Assembly (NCBI GenBank): GCA_963824545.1
Contig: CAWGPP010000023.1
Location: 252,448 to 316,447, forward strand
Direction: 5' to 3'
Origin: Bog-532 sp963824545
GTDB taxonomy: Bacteria > Actinomycetota > Actinomycetes > Streptosporangiales > Streptosporangiaceae
DNA: 64,000 nucleotides
The notes under the pieces are model-generated. The model was not told where the DNA came from. It saw only the letters and a program-made list of their open reading frames with translations, and did no database searches. Position 1 is the first letter of the stretch; every line of letters starts with the position of its first letter. The translations under genes and the position numbers were made by a program. Below are positions 53,479-62,497 of this stretch, one piece after another.

Positions 53479-55242
53479 TCAGGGCGGCGGCGCCGCGGCG
53501 GGCCCCGGGGTGACGATCCCGTATTCGTGGATCTTCCGGTAGATGGTGGCGCGGGACATGCCGAGCGATTCGGCGGCCTTGACCTTGTTGCCGTCACAGT
53601 CGAGCAGGCTCTGCACGATCGCGTCGCGTTCCATCGACTCCAGCGGGCTGAGCAGTCGCCGGCTGACGGTCCAGCATTCGGGCGGCAGGTCGGACGGCTG
53701 GATCGAGCCCGCCCGCCGGCGCTGCACGACCCGCTTGAGTACCTGCCACAGCTGGCCGGCGTTACCGGGCCAGCTGGACCGGAGCAGCAGCTGCATGGTC
53801 TCGGGCGAGCAGACCACCCGCCCGTGCTGGCTCAGCCTGGCCAGGAAGAACGGCACCAGTTCCTGCAGGTCCTCGATGTGGTGGCGGAGCGGCGGGAGCT
53901 CCACGGTGGCGGGGAAGAAACGCAGCAGCTTGGTCAGGTCGGCATTCGCGTTCTTCCGGTTCAGCGTGGCGGCCACCCGCAGGGCGGTGTCCCGCTGCGT
54001 GGCCCGCGCCTCCTGCAAGGCACTGGACAGCGCGTGCAGCTGCTTCGCGTTCAGCTCCTCGGCATGCCGGATCACCAGCATGCCCGCCCCGTCCAGCAGT
54101 TCGCCGCGCGCGGTGACCAGCCAGTCGGCGCTGGCATCCGACGCGTCGAGGACGTGGAACCGGCCCGCTGGGTTGCGCCGCTGGTGGACGGCGCGGGCCA
54201 GGGCCATCTTGCCCACACCCGGCTCACCCTCCAGGGCCAGCCATTCGGCGGAGTCGTAGGCCAGCTCGGCGTCGCGGCAGGCCCGCATCCACAGCGCCCC
54301 CGTGCCGACCAGCCCGGGCAGGAACATCGGGGCACTGGCGCCCGTCTTCCCGGGCGCAGCCGGCGGCCGCGCGACGGCGTCCAGCAGCTTGACGTGCACG
54401 ATGCCGTCGCCGAACGGGCTGGCTTCGCCGATGGGCCGGCAGTACATTCGCGCCTTGAGCCCGGTGGGCAGTTCCGCGGTCACCGCGCCGGCGTGACGCC
54501 GGGCCAGTACCTCCGCGGCCTGCCCGATGAGCGCCGCCTGATCGGTCGGATCGAGGATCCGCCGGGCGTAGTCGTTCATCATCACCACGTCGTTGCCGAT
54601 GGCCAGCACGATCCCGCCGGTCCGCCGGCAGGCCCGGACGTATTCCTCCAGCAGGTTGAACTCCCGCCCGCTGCTCCCGTTGAGCAGGGCCTGCGTCACC
54701 TGGTCGGCGGTGTTCTTGACCAGCGCCACCAGCAGCGGGTCCGCGTTCTTGCGCCAGCAGGTCAGGTCGATGACGCCGACCGTCTTCCCGGTGATGGGGT
54801 GGTGAATGGGCACCCCGGCGCAGGCCAGGCCCTCCAGATGCTCCGCGTAGTGCTCGTGACCGAAGACGTGCGTCGGCCGCCCGGCCTCCAGCGCGGTGCC
54901 GATGCCGTTGGTGCCGACGAGTTCCTCGGAGTAGTTGAAGCCCGGCGCGAGTTTGACGCCGTCGAGATGGCGTTCGAGATCGTGATCGGCGGTCAGCCGG
55001 GTCAGCACGAGCCCGTTGGCATCGGTGAGGATGATGCTGATCGGCTGGCCGTCGAGCTGTTCGTGCAGGTGCCGGAGCACCGGGTCGGCGTGCCGGGCCA
55101 GGGCAGTCTCCGGATCGGGATCGCGGGTGTAGCGCAGCTCGATCCGGTCGGCCGCGACCCGCCAGTCACGGGAGCGGCGCCAGAAGATCCAGGAACTGGC
55201 CTGGGAACCGCAGTACCACGAGCCGGTTTCGCAGTACGGCAC
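53479..55242 (-). CDS. mimR: AcoR/MimR-like transcriptional activator of the monooxygenase, 5' end lost
   Basis: About 567 recognisable residues, starting at WRRSRDWRVAADRIELRYTRDP (55182). A GAF sensor domain follows (LVGTNGIGTALEAGRPTHVFGHEHYAEHLEGLACAGVPIHHPITG), then an AAA+ region (ALEGEPGVGKMALARAVHQ, Walker B-like GAGMLVIRHAEE) and a Fis-type helix-turn-helix (SMERDAIVQSLLDCDGNKVKAAESLGMSRATIYRKIHEYGI). The GAFTGA loop needed for sigma-54 contact is missing, as is usual for these actinobacterial activators. The 20 residues up to the ATG at 55242 are antisense to prmA and not homologous, so the true start is missing. It probably senses the substrate or product and activates the cluster. 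Confidence 0.88.
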   Translation of the reverse strand: MPYCETGSWYCGSQASSWIFWRRSRDWRVAADRIELRYTRDPDPETALARHADPVLRHLHEQLDGQPISIILTDANGLVLTRLTADHDLERHLDGVKLAPGFNYSEELVGTNGIGTALEAGRPTHVFGHEHYAEHLEGLACAGVPIHHPITGKTVGVIDLTCWRKNADPLLVALVKNTADQVTQALLNGSSGREFNLLEEYVRACRRTGGIVLAIGNDVVMMNDYARRILDPTDQAALIGQAAEVLARRHAGAVTAELPTGLKARMYCRPIGEASPFGDGIVHVKLLDAVARPPAAPGKTGASAPMFLPGLVGTGALWMRACRDAELAYDSAEWLALEGEPGVGKMALARAVHQRRNPAGRFHVLDASDASADWLVTARGELLDGAGMLVIRHAEELNAKQLHALSSALQEARATQRDTALRVAATLNRKNANADLTKLLRFFPATVELPPLRHHIEDLQELVPFFLARLSQHGRVVCSPETMQLLLRSSWPGNAGQLWQVLKRVVQRRRAGSIQPSDLPPECWTVSRRLLSPLESMERDAIVQSLLDCDGNKVKAAESLGMSRATIYRKIHEYGIVTPGPAAAPPP

Positions 55243-56803
55243 GGACTACACGTTCCGCAAGGCTCAGAAGAAGGACCCGCTCAAGCAGGTCCTGCGGTCC
55301 TACTTCCCCATGCAGGAAGAGAAGGACCACCGGGTCTACGGGGCCCAGGACGGCGCCATCCGGGGCAACATGTTCCGGCAGGTGCAGGAGCGCTGGCTGG
55401 AGTGGCAGAAGCTGTTCCTGTCCATCATTCCGCTGCCGGAGATCTCGGCCGCCCGGGCCATGCCGCTGCTGTTCCGTACGGTTCCGAACCCGGAACTGCA
55501 CAACGGCCAGGCGATCCAGATGATCGACGAGGTCAGGCACTCGACGATCCAGCAGAACCTCAAGCGCCTGTACATGAACAACTACATCGACCCGGCCGGA
55601 TTCAACTCCAGTCTCCGCGACTTCCAGAGTGACTACTGCGGGACGATCGGCCGGCAGTTCGCCGAGGGCTTCATCACCGGTGACGCCATCACCGCGGCGA
55701 GCATCTACCTGACCATCGTGGCGGAGACGGCGTTCACCAACACGCTGTTCGTCGCCATGCCCGCCGAAGCCGCCGCGAACGGCGACTATCTGCTGCCCAC
55801 TGTGTTCCACTCGGTGCAGTCGGACGAGTCGCGGCACATCAGCAACGGCTACGCCACCCTGCTGATGGCGCTCTCGGACGAGAGCAACCACCAGCTCCTC
55901 GAGCGTGACCTGCGTTACGCGTGGTGGAACAACCATCGCGTGGTGGACGCGGCGATCGGCACGTTCATCGAGTACGGCACCAAGGACCGCCGCAAGGACC
56001 GTGAGTCCTACGCGGAGATGTGGCGCCGGTGGATCTACGACGACTACTACCGCAGCTACCTCCTGCCACTGGAGAAGTACGGGCTGGTCATCCCGCACGA
56101 CCTCATCGAGGAAGCCTGGAACCAGATCTGGAACAAGGGCTACGTGCACGAGGTCGCGCAGTTCTTCGCCACCGGCTGGCTGGCGAACTACTGGCGGATC
56201 GACCCGATGACCGACGAGGACTTCGAGTGGTTCGAGTACAAGTACCCGGGCTGGTATGACAAGTACGGCAAGTGGTGGGAGAACTACAACCGCCTGTCGA
56301 TCCCGAACGGTCACCACCCGATCGTGGCCGAGGACGTCGACTACGTGTACCCGCACCGCTGCTGGACCTGCATGGTGCCGTGCCTCGTGCGCGAGGACAT
56401 GACCATGGCCCAGGTCGACGGGCAGTGGCGCACGTACTGTCACAAGGAATGCCAGTGGACCGATGAGACGGCGTTCCGGCCGACCTACCAGGGCCGGGAG
56501 ACCCCGAACATGGGCCAGCTCATCGGCCACCGCGAATGGGAAACCCTCTACCACGGCTGGAACTGGGCCGATGTGGTGAGCGACATGGGCTTCGTACGCG
56601 ACGACGGCAAGACCATGGTCGCCCAGCCGCACCTGAACCTGGACCCGAAGAAGATGTGGACGCTGGACCACCTGCGCCGCATGGGGCCCGTGCTGAGCCC
56701 GAACGTGCTGCTCAACGAGATGACCGACGAGCAGCGCGCGGCGTTCCGCGCCGACTACAACAAGCAGGGCCCGGCGGGTCGGCCGGCTCCCGCGGACGCC
56801 TGA
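55184..56803 (+). CDS. prmA: soluble diiron monooxygenase hydroxylase alpha subunit, start codon missing
   Basis: Conserved sequence begins at 55184 (KIQELAWEPQYHEPVSQYGT), but no ATG, GTG or TTG occurs in this frame between the stop at 55130 and the ATG at 55310, which lies inside the conserved region. The 5' end is therefore truncated. The rest is a complete MimA/PrmA: diiron ligand motifs DEVRH (QMIDEVRHSTIQ) and DESRH (VQSDESRHISNG), the sequence YVYPHRCWTCMVPCLV near the C-terminus and KKMWTLDHLRRMGP. The enzyme hydroxylates propane, acetone or phenol-like substrates in mycobacteria and Rhodococcus. The substrate here cannot be told from the sequence. Confidence 0.93.
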   Translation, partial: KIQELAWEPQYHEPVSQYGTDYTFRKAQKKDPLKQVLRSYFPMQEEKDHRVYGAQDGAIRGNMFRQVQERWLEWQKLFLSIIPLPEISAARAMPLLFRTVPNPELHNGQAIQMIDEVRHSTIQQNLKRLYMNNYIDPAGFNSSLRDFQSDYCGTIGRQFAEGFITGDAITAASIYLTIVAETAFTNTLFVAMPAEAAANGDYLLPTVFHSVQSDESRHISNGYATLLMALSDESNHQLLERDLRYAWWNNHRVVDAAIGTFIEYGTKDRRKDRESYAEMWRRWIYDDYYRSYLLPLEKYGLVIPHDLIEEAWNQIWNKGYVHEVAQFFATGWLANYWRIDPMTDEDFEWFEYKYPGWYDKYGKWWENYNRLSIPNGHHPIVAEDVDYVYPHRCWTCMVPCLVREDMTMAQVDGQWRTYCHKECQWTDETAFRPTYQGRETPNMGQLIGHREWETLYHGWNWADVVSDMGFVRDDGKTMVAQPHLNLDPKKMWTLDHLRRMGPVLSPNVLLNEMTDEQRAAFRADYNKQGPAGRPAPADA

Positions 56804-56898
56804 CCGTAGCCCGGATGCCGCTGCGGCAGGAGGGCCTGAGGCCCTCCTGCCGCACGGCGCAGCCCCCGTGGGGCGCAGCAGCAAATCGTGAGGTGGTC

Positions 56899-57939
56899 AT
56901 GGCCGACAAACACGTCGTGCGGTTCGAGCCGGTCGGCATCGAGATTGAGGTCGGCGAGGATCAGAACGTTCTTCGTGCGGCAGCCGAGCAGGGAATCATG
57001 CTTATGCACGGCTGCAAGGAGGGCCAGTGCGCCTCGTGCAAGTCGTTCGTGCTTGAGGGTGACGACATCGAGCACGACCGGTACTCGACCTTCGCGCTGC
57101 CCGACTACGAATTGGAAGAAGGCTACACGCTGCTGTGCCGGGCGCACGTGTACGAGGACGTCACGATTGAGCTGCTGAACTACGACGAGGAGATGATCCG
57201 CTCCGGCCTGCCGATCACCCACGGCGTGGGGGAGGTGGTGTCCAACGATCCCGTCACCCATGACCTGCGGCACCTGGTGCTGCGGCTGATCGAGCCGGCC
57301 GAGATCAAGTTTTTCCCCGGCCAGTACATGGACATCGCGATCCCGGACACCGATGCGGTGCGATCGTTCTCGATGGCGAACACCTCGAGCCGCGAAAGCG
57401 GCCAGCTCGAGTTCGTCATCAAGGTCTACTTGGACGGGCAGTTCTCGCACTTCCTGGACAAGAAACTCCAGGTGGGGGACCGTCTCGACCTGAGCGGCCC
57501 GTTCGGGGTCTTCACCCTCCGCGAGGGCGTGGGCGACCTCGTCTTCGTCGGCGGCGGCGCCGGCATGGCGCCGATCCTGTCTCTGCTCCGGTCCATGGCC
57601 GAGCGAGGCCTCCAGCGCAAGGCCACCTTTTTCTACGGCGCGCGTACCAAGCGGGACCTGTGTTTCGAGTCCGAGCTGCGCGAGCTGGAGCAGAAGCTGC
57701 CCGGCTTCCGTTACCTCGCGGCGCTGTCCGAGCCGTCCGATGACGGCTGGGACGGCGAAACCGGCCTGATCACCGATGTCGTCAAACGGCACGCGGCGGA
57801 TCTGTCCGGGGCCCACGCCTACGTGTGCGGGCCGCCCCCGATGGTGGAAGCCGCGGTGCCGCTGCTCGTGACGCTCGGCGTGGAAGAAAAGCGCGTGTAT
57901 TACGACAAGTTCACGACCACCGGTGAACCCGAGCAATGA
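56899..57939 (+). CDS. prmB: monooxygenase reductase component
   Basis: 346 residues. N-terminal [2Fe-2S] ferredoxin domain (HGCKEGQCASCKSFVLEGD and the fourth Cys in LLCRAHVYED), then FAD-binding (RSFSMANTSS) and NAD-binding domains (GDLVFVGGGAGMAPILSLLRSM, YVCGPPPMVEA). It moves electrons from NADH to the diiron hydroxylase. ATG with GAGGTGG upstream, about 95 bases after prmA. Confidence 0.95.
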   Translation: MADKHVVRFEPVGIEIEVGEDQNVLRAAAEQGIMLMHGCKEGQCASCKSFVLEGDDIEHDRYSTFALPDYELEEGYTLLCRAHVYEDVTIELLNYDEEMIRSGLPITHGVGEVVSNDPVTHDLRHLVLRLIEPAEIKFFPGQYMDIAIPDTDAVRSFSMANTSSRESGQLEFVIKVYLDGQFSHFLDKKLQVGDRLDLSGPFGVFTLREGVGDLVFVGGGAGMAPILSLLRSMAERGLQRKATFFYGARTKRDLCFESELRELEQKLPGFRYLAALSEPSDDGWDGETGLITDVVKRHAADLSGAHAYVCGPPPMVEAAVPLLVTLGVEEKRVYYDKFTTTGEPEQ

Positions 57940-58030
57940 CGCAGGTAATCCGGAGCCTGAGCTGCGTTCTGAGCCAGACAGAACCGCTCTCCCGGTAGCG
58001 ATGTGAGCTGGACGGAAGAAAGAAGGACTC

Positions 58031-59198
58031 ATGACTACTCAGCAAGAGCGCAGCGTACCCAAGCCCGTTTTCACCGACGCCGAGGCCGGGGCCAAGGTCT
58101 TCCCCGACTCCGACAGCCGCCGGTACAACTACTTCAAGCCGGCCAAGCGCAAGCAGTCCCACTACGAGGACGTGACCGTTGAGGTCCAGCCGGACCCCCG
58201 GCACTACCTGTCCCAGGGCTGGCTGTACGGGTTCTCCGACGGCCGCGGCGGTTACCCGCTGGACTGGACGGTGCTCAAGGCTTGGGGCAGCGACCGGCCC
58301 GAGCCCGAGCGTTTCCCTGGTTCCGGCGGCAAGGGCTACGACTGGCCCGCGCACGGCTGGCACGAGTTCCGCGACCCGAACGAGGAATGGGAACTCACCT
58401 TCTACCGGTACAACTCGAACGTGGTGCGGCAGGTCAACCAGAACATCGACAACGCCCGCCAGTCCAAGGCCTTCGAGCAGTGGAACCGCAACTGGGTCCG
58501 CTTCGTCGAGCGCAACGTCGGCGCGTGGATGCACGTCGACCACGGCCTGGGCCTGTACCTGTACGCGAACGCCAACCGCGGGCGCCGACCAACATGCACA
58601 ACAACGCGATCTCGGTGAACAGCATGCACCGGATCCGCGCCGCCCAGGACCTGGCGCTGTACAACCTGACGCTGAGCGAGGAGATTCCCGACTTCGACGG
58701 CACCGCGCACCTCGAGACGTGGAACGCCGACCCGGCCTGGCAGGGCGTCCGGGAGACCGCCGAGCAGCTCACCGCGGTCGACGACTGGTGCGAGGCTATC
58801 TTCGCCTCCAACATCGTCTTCGAGCCGCTGGTGGGCGAGCTGTTCCGCAGCCAGCTCGTGCAGCACGCCGCGCCGCGTAACGGTGACTTCGTGACCCCGA
58901 CGATCGTGGGTGTGGCCGAGTACGACTTCGCCGAGCGCGACCTGCGCTACACGCGGGCCATGTTCGAGCTGCTCACCGACGACCGCGAGTTCGCCGACCA
59001 CAACAAGCAGATCATCCAGCAGTGGCTGTCGACCTGGGTGCCGCGCGCCATCACCGCCGCACGGACCCTGCAGCCGATCTGGTCGCAGCCGGACTCCAAG
59101 CCGCCGCGCTTCGAGGACGGCTGGACGCCGTCAAGAACCGTTTCGCCGCCGTCGTGTCCGAACTGCACCTGGACGTACCGAAGGAGCTGAGCCAGTGA
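58031..59198 (+). pseudogene. prmC: hydroxylase beta subunit with two frameshifts
   Basis: The frame from 58031 (GGAAGAAAGAAGG upstream) encodes FPDSDSRRYNYFKPAKRKQSHYEDVTVEVQPDPRHYLSQGW and on to LYLYANANR. Near 58583 one base is missing in a CGCGGGCG run, and the next frame continues APTNMHNNAISVNSMHRIRAAQDLALYNLTLSEEIPDFDG. Near 59116 a second base is missing (GAGGACGGCTGG); the third frame ends LDAVKNRFAAVVSELHLDVP ... ELSQ at TGA 59196-59198, overlapping prmD as GTGA. With two one-base corrections the protein is a full beta subunit of about 389 residues. Either the hydroxylase is inactive in this organism or the sequence has two base errors. Confidence 0.9.
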
Positions 59199-59566
59199 CC
59201 ACGTTCAAAACCTCCGAGAGCCCGTACAAGTCCGACAACACGGCGTCGAACCGGGCCGGGGTCACCCTGATGAACAACCAGGTCGGCGCGGTGGTCGCTC
59301 AGGTCATGAAAGAGAAGCCGAACGTGACCGTGACCTACCTCCCGTCGATGATCAGGGTTGACGCGGTCGGGCGGATGGATTTCGACTATGACGAGATCTC
59401 CGAAGCGCTGGGCGAAGAGCGCGGCTACTTCGACGCCGCGGAATTCGAGGAGAACATGTCGACGCACTACGGACGCATGATCCACCTCGACGACCGCACG
59501 ATCATGTTCGCCAACCCCGAGGACGCGGCCGATTACATCGGCTTCGACCTCACCTCACGGAGCTAG
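59195..59566 (+). CDS. prmD: monooxygenase coupling/effector protein
   Basis: 123 residues from a GTG overlapping the restored prmC stop. Coupling-protein pattern: NNQVGAVVAQVMKEKPNVTVTYLPSMIRVDAVGRMDFDYDEISEALG and MIHLDDRTIMFANPEDAADYIGFDL. It binds the hydroxylase and tunes substrate and oxygen access. No cofactor. The amidohydrolase gene follows after about 40 bases. Confidence 0.94.
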   Translation: MTTFKTSESPYKSDNTASNRAGVTLMNNQVGAVVAQVMKEKPNVTVTYLPSMIRVDAVGRMDFDYDEISEALGEERGYFDAAEFEENMSTHYGRMIHLDDRTIMFANPEDAADYIGFDLTSRS

Positions 59567-59607
59567 CGCCCGGCGGCGGACGCCCTCGATCCAGCCTGCA
59601 AGGAGGC

Positions 59608-60681
59608 ATGGTGTACGAAAAGGATGGCGAGAAGTACTTCGTAGTCGACAGCCACATGCACTATTGGAACGCGGCCCCGGACAACTGGGTGCCGGGCGCT
59701 GAACAGTACGCCAAGGGCTGGATCGAGTGCTTCCACGCATACCAGTCGCTCGGGCCGCCCGAAACGCACTGGACCCTGGAGCACTTCGAGAAGTACTCCG
59801 AGGACGACCTGATGAAGGACGTCTTCGAGGACGGCCACGTGGACGTGGCCATCTTCCAGCCTACGTACCTGAAGGAGTGGTACACGGAGGGCTTCAACAC
59901 CACCGAGCGCAACGCGCTGATGGGGGAGAAGCACCCCGGGAAGTTCATCTACAACACCCGGTTCGACCCGCGCGACGGCGACGAGGGGCTGAAGAAGCTC
60001 CAGGAGAACGTCAAGCGGTACGGCTCCAAGGGCGTCAAGCTCTACACCGCCGAGTGGAACAACGGCTCGCGCGGCTACAAGCTCAGCGACCCGGGCGCCT
60101 ACCGGTATCTCGAAGCCGCCCAGAACCTGGGCATCAAGAACATTCATGTGCACAAGGGCCCGACGATCTGGCCGCTGGACAAGGACGCCTTCGACGTGTC
60201 CGACGTCGACCACGCCGCGACCGACTTCCCGGACCTGAACTTCATCGTCGAGCACGTGGGCCTGCCGCGGATCGAGGACTTCTGCTTCATGGCGACGCAG
60301 GAGCCCAACGTCTACGCCGGCCTGTCCGTGGTCATCGGCGCCCTCATGTTCGCCCGGCCCAAGTTCTTCGCCAAGGTCATGGGCGAGCTGCTGTTCTGGG
60401 TCGGCGAGGACAAGATGACCTTCGGCAGCGACTACGGCATCTGGGAGCCCAAGTGGCAGGTCGAGGGCTTCGTCGACTGGGACTACCCCAGCGACGAGTT
60501 CTCCGACTACCCGCGGCTCGGCGTGGCCGGCAAGAAGAAGATCCTCGGCCTGAACGCTGCGAAGCTCTACGGCATCGAGGTGCCGGCCGAGTACCAGCTG
60601 AAGGATGACACTGGCGGCGCGCCGGCCGAGCAGGACGACGCCAAGCTGGTAGACGAAGCGGCTCCGGTCGCTGGGGCATGA
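59608..60681 (+). CDS. amidohydrolase-family protein of the monooxygenase cluster
   Basis: 357 residues with an amidohydrolase_2 fold: the first metal motif is VVDSHMHYWN, the second region GSKGVKLYTAEW, then IHVHKGPTIWP and FIVEHVGLPRIEDF, and FGSDYGIWEP with the terminal Asp. Homologues stand at the same place in mycobacterial mim and rhodococcal prm clusters; their function is unknown, though assembly or product processing has been suggested. GGAGG precedes the start. Overlaps the next gene as ATGA. Confidence 0.9.
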   Translation: MVYEKDGEKYFVVDSHMHYWNAAPDNWVPGAEQYAKGWIECFHAYQSLGPPETHWTLEHFEKYSEDDLMKDVFEDGHVDVAIFQPTYLKEWYTEGFNTTERNALMGEKHPGKFIYNTRFDPRDGDEGLKKLQENVKRYGSKGVKLYTAEWNNGSRGYKLSDPGAYRYLEAAQNLGIKNIHVHKGPTIWPLDKDAFDVSDVDHAATDFPDLNFIVEHVGLPRIEDFCFMATQEPNVYAGLSVVIGALMFARPKFFAKVMGELLFWVGEDKMTFGSDYGIWEPKWQVEGFVDWDYPSDEFSDYPRLGVAGKKKILGLNAAKLYGIEVPAEYQLKDDTGGAPAEQDDAKLVDEAAPVAGA

Positions 60682-61424
60682 CCGCTCCCATCACCGCAGC
60701 CGGTGCGGGCCCGGGGGAGCAACTCCCCGGGCCCGCCCGGGCGCTGCTGCGCGCCCTGGGGACCGTGCGTGACCCGGAGCTCGACGAGCCCATCACCTCG
60801 CTCGGGTTCGTGACGTCGTGCACCGTCTCCGGCGACGGGGACGCGCAGGTCCGGCTGCGTCTCCCCACCTATTTCTGCGCGCCCAACTTCGCCTTCCTGA
60901 TGGTCGCGGACGCCTACGACGCGGTGTCCGCGCTGCCCGGCGTACGGCACACCGAGATCGTGCTCGAAGATCATTTCGCCTCGGACGCGATCAACGGCGG
61001 CGTGGCCGCGCACGCGGGTTTCGCGCAGTCGTTCGACGGGGAGGCGGTCGGCGAGCTGCACGGGCTGCGCGCCGACTTCCTGCGCAAGGCGGTCATGGCC
61101 GGCACGGATCAGGTGTGCCGGCCGCTGCTGGCCGCCGGGACCGCCGCCGCTGAGCTGCCGGGCATGGTCCTGGGTGACCTGCCGCCCTCGCGCGAGCTGG
61201 ACCGGCTCCGGCAGCGCCGGGCCGACCTGGGCCTGCCCGCCGGCGATGACGCGCCGCTCCTGATCGACCCACGAACCGGGGCGCCGGTCGGCGGCGAGGC
61301 GATGCCGCTGCACCTGCGCAAGGCCCGGACCACCCGGATCAGCATCGAGTCCAACGGCAGCATCTGCGCACGTCTGCTCCAGTACCGCTATGACACGCAG
61401 GGACAGGGTGAGGAGGACCAGTGA
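60678..61424 (+). CDS. DUF59/MIP18-type iron-sulfur assembly-like protein
   Basis: 248 residues. DUF59 at the N-terminus (ALGTVRDPELDEPITSLGFVTSCTVSGDGDAQVRLRLPTYFCAPNFAFLMVADAYDAV), with the conserved cysteine of the family in TYFCAPNF. A helical C-terminal part follows that appears specific to these clusters. A role in loading iron or assembling the hydroxylase is a reasonable inference. Overlaps both neighbours by four bases. Confidence 0.88.
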   Translation: MTAPITAAGAGPGEQLPGPARALLRALGTVRDPELDEPITSLGFVTSCTVSGDGDAQVRLRLPTYFCAPNFAFLMVADAYDAVSALPGVRHTEIVLEDHFASDAINGGVAAHAGFAQSFDGEAVGELHGLRADFLRKAVMAGTDQVCRPLLAAGTAAAELPGMVLGDLPPSRELDRLRQRRADLGLPAGDDAPLLIDPRTGAPVGGEAMPLHLRKARTTRISIESNGSICARLLQYRYDTQGQGEEDQ

Positions 61425-62446
61425 AGGCCGTCCGCTTGCACGAATTTCACCAGATGCCGGTGATCGACGAGGTACCCGACCCGGCCATCGGCGGCCCGCT
61501 CGACGTCATCGTGAAGATCGGCGGGGCCGGCGTCTGCCGCACCGACCTGCACATCATGGAGGGCCAGTGGGACGCGGCGATGGGCACGCCGCTGCCTTAC
61601 ATCCTCGGCCACGAGAACGCCGGCTGGGTGCACGAGATCGGCCCGGCGGTCACCAACGTGGCCGTCGGCGACACCGTCATCCTGCACCCCACACCGACCT
61701 GCGGGCTGTGCCACGCCTGCCGGGCGGGTGACGACATGCACTGCATCAACGCCGCGTTCCCCGGCCTGTCCACCGACGGCGGCATGGCCGAGTACCTGCT
61801 CACCTCGGCACGGGCCTGCGTGAAGCTGGACCCGCAGACCAGGCCGCAGGACGTCGCCGCGCTCGCCGACGCCGGCATCACCGCCTACCACGCGGTGCGC
61901 AAGGCGATCCCGCTGCTGTACCCGGGCACCACGTGCGTGGTCATCGGGGCCGGCGGCCTGGGCCACATCGGCGTCCAGTGCCTGGCCGCGCTCACCGCGA
62001 CCCGGATCATCGTCGTCGACCGCAACCCAGACGCGCTGAAGCTGGCCGAGCAACTCGGCGCGCGGCACACCGTGGTGGCCGACGGCGGCCAGGTCGAGGC
62101 GGTGAAGGACCTGACCGGTGGCAACGGCGCCGAGGTGGTGCTGGACTTCGTGGCCGAGCAGGGCGCCGAGATGGACGGCTGGAACATGACCGCCGCGGGC
62201 GGCTCCTACTTCGTGATCGGCTACGGCGGCACGCTGGAGATCCCGACGCTGGACATCATCTCCACCGAGCGCAACATCATCGGCAACATCGTCGGCACCT
62301 ACAACGAACTGGCCGAGCTGATGGCGCTGGCCCAGGCCGGCAAGGTCACCCTGCACACCCGGACCTACCCCCTGGACGCCGCGGTCGAAGCGCTCACCGA
62401 TCTCGACGCTGGGCGTGTCCGCGGCCGGGCCATCCTCGTCCCCTGA
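61421..62446 (+). CDS. zinc-dependent NAD(P) alcohol dehydrogenase
   Basis: 341 residues from a GTG. Catalytic zinc ligands lie in AGVCRTDLHIMEG and LGHENAGWV, structural zinc in CGLCHACRAGDDMHC, and the nucleotide fold has GAGGLGHIGVQ followed by VVDRNPDAL. It would oxidize the alcohol made by the monooxygenase, e.g. 2-propanol to acetone if the substrate is propane. The gene order places it in the same operon. Confidence 0.92.
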   Translation: MKAVRLHEFHQMPVIDEVPDPAIGGPLDVIVKIGGAGVCRTDLHIMEGQWDAAMGTPLPYILGHENAGWVHEIGPAVTNVAVGDTVILHPTPTCGLCHACRAGDDMHCINAAFPGLSTDGGMAEYLLTSARACVKLDPQTRPQDVAALADAGITAYHAVRKAIPLLYPGTTCVVIGAGGLGHIGVQCLAALTATRIIVVDRNPDALKLAEQLGARHTVVADGGQVEAVKDLTGGNGAEVVLDFVAEQGAEMDGWNMTAAGGSYFVIGYGGTLEIPTLDIISTERNIIGNIVGTYNELAELMALAQAGKVTLHTRTYPLDAAVEALTDLDAGRVRGRAILVP

Positions 62447-62497
62447 CCCCGGCCATCGCCCGCCTGTCTGCCGCATCCGTAAGTCCCGGGAGGACCA

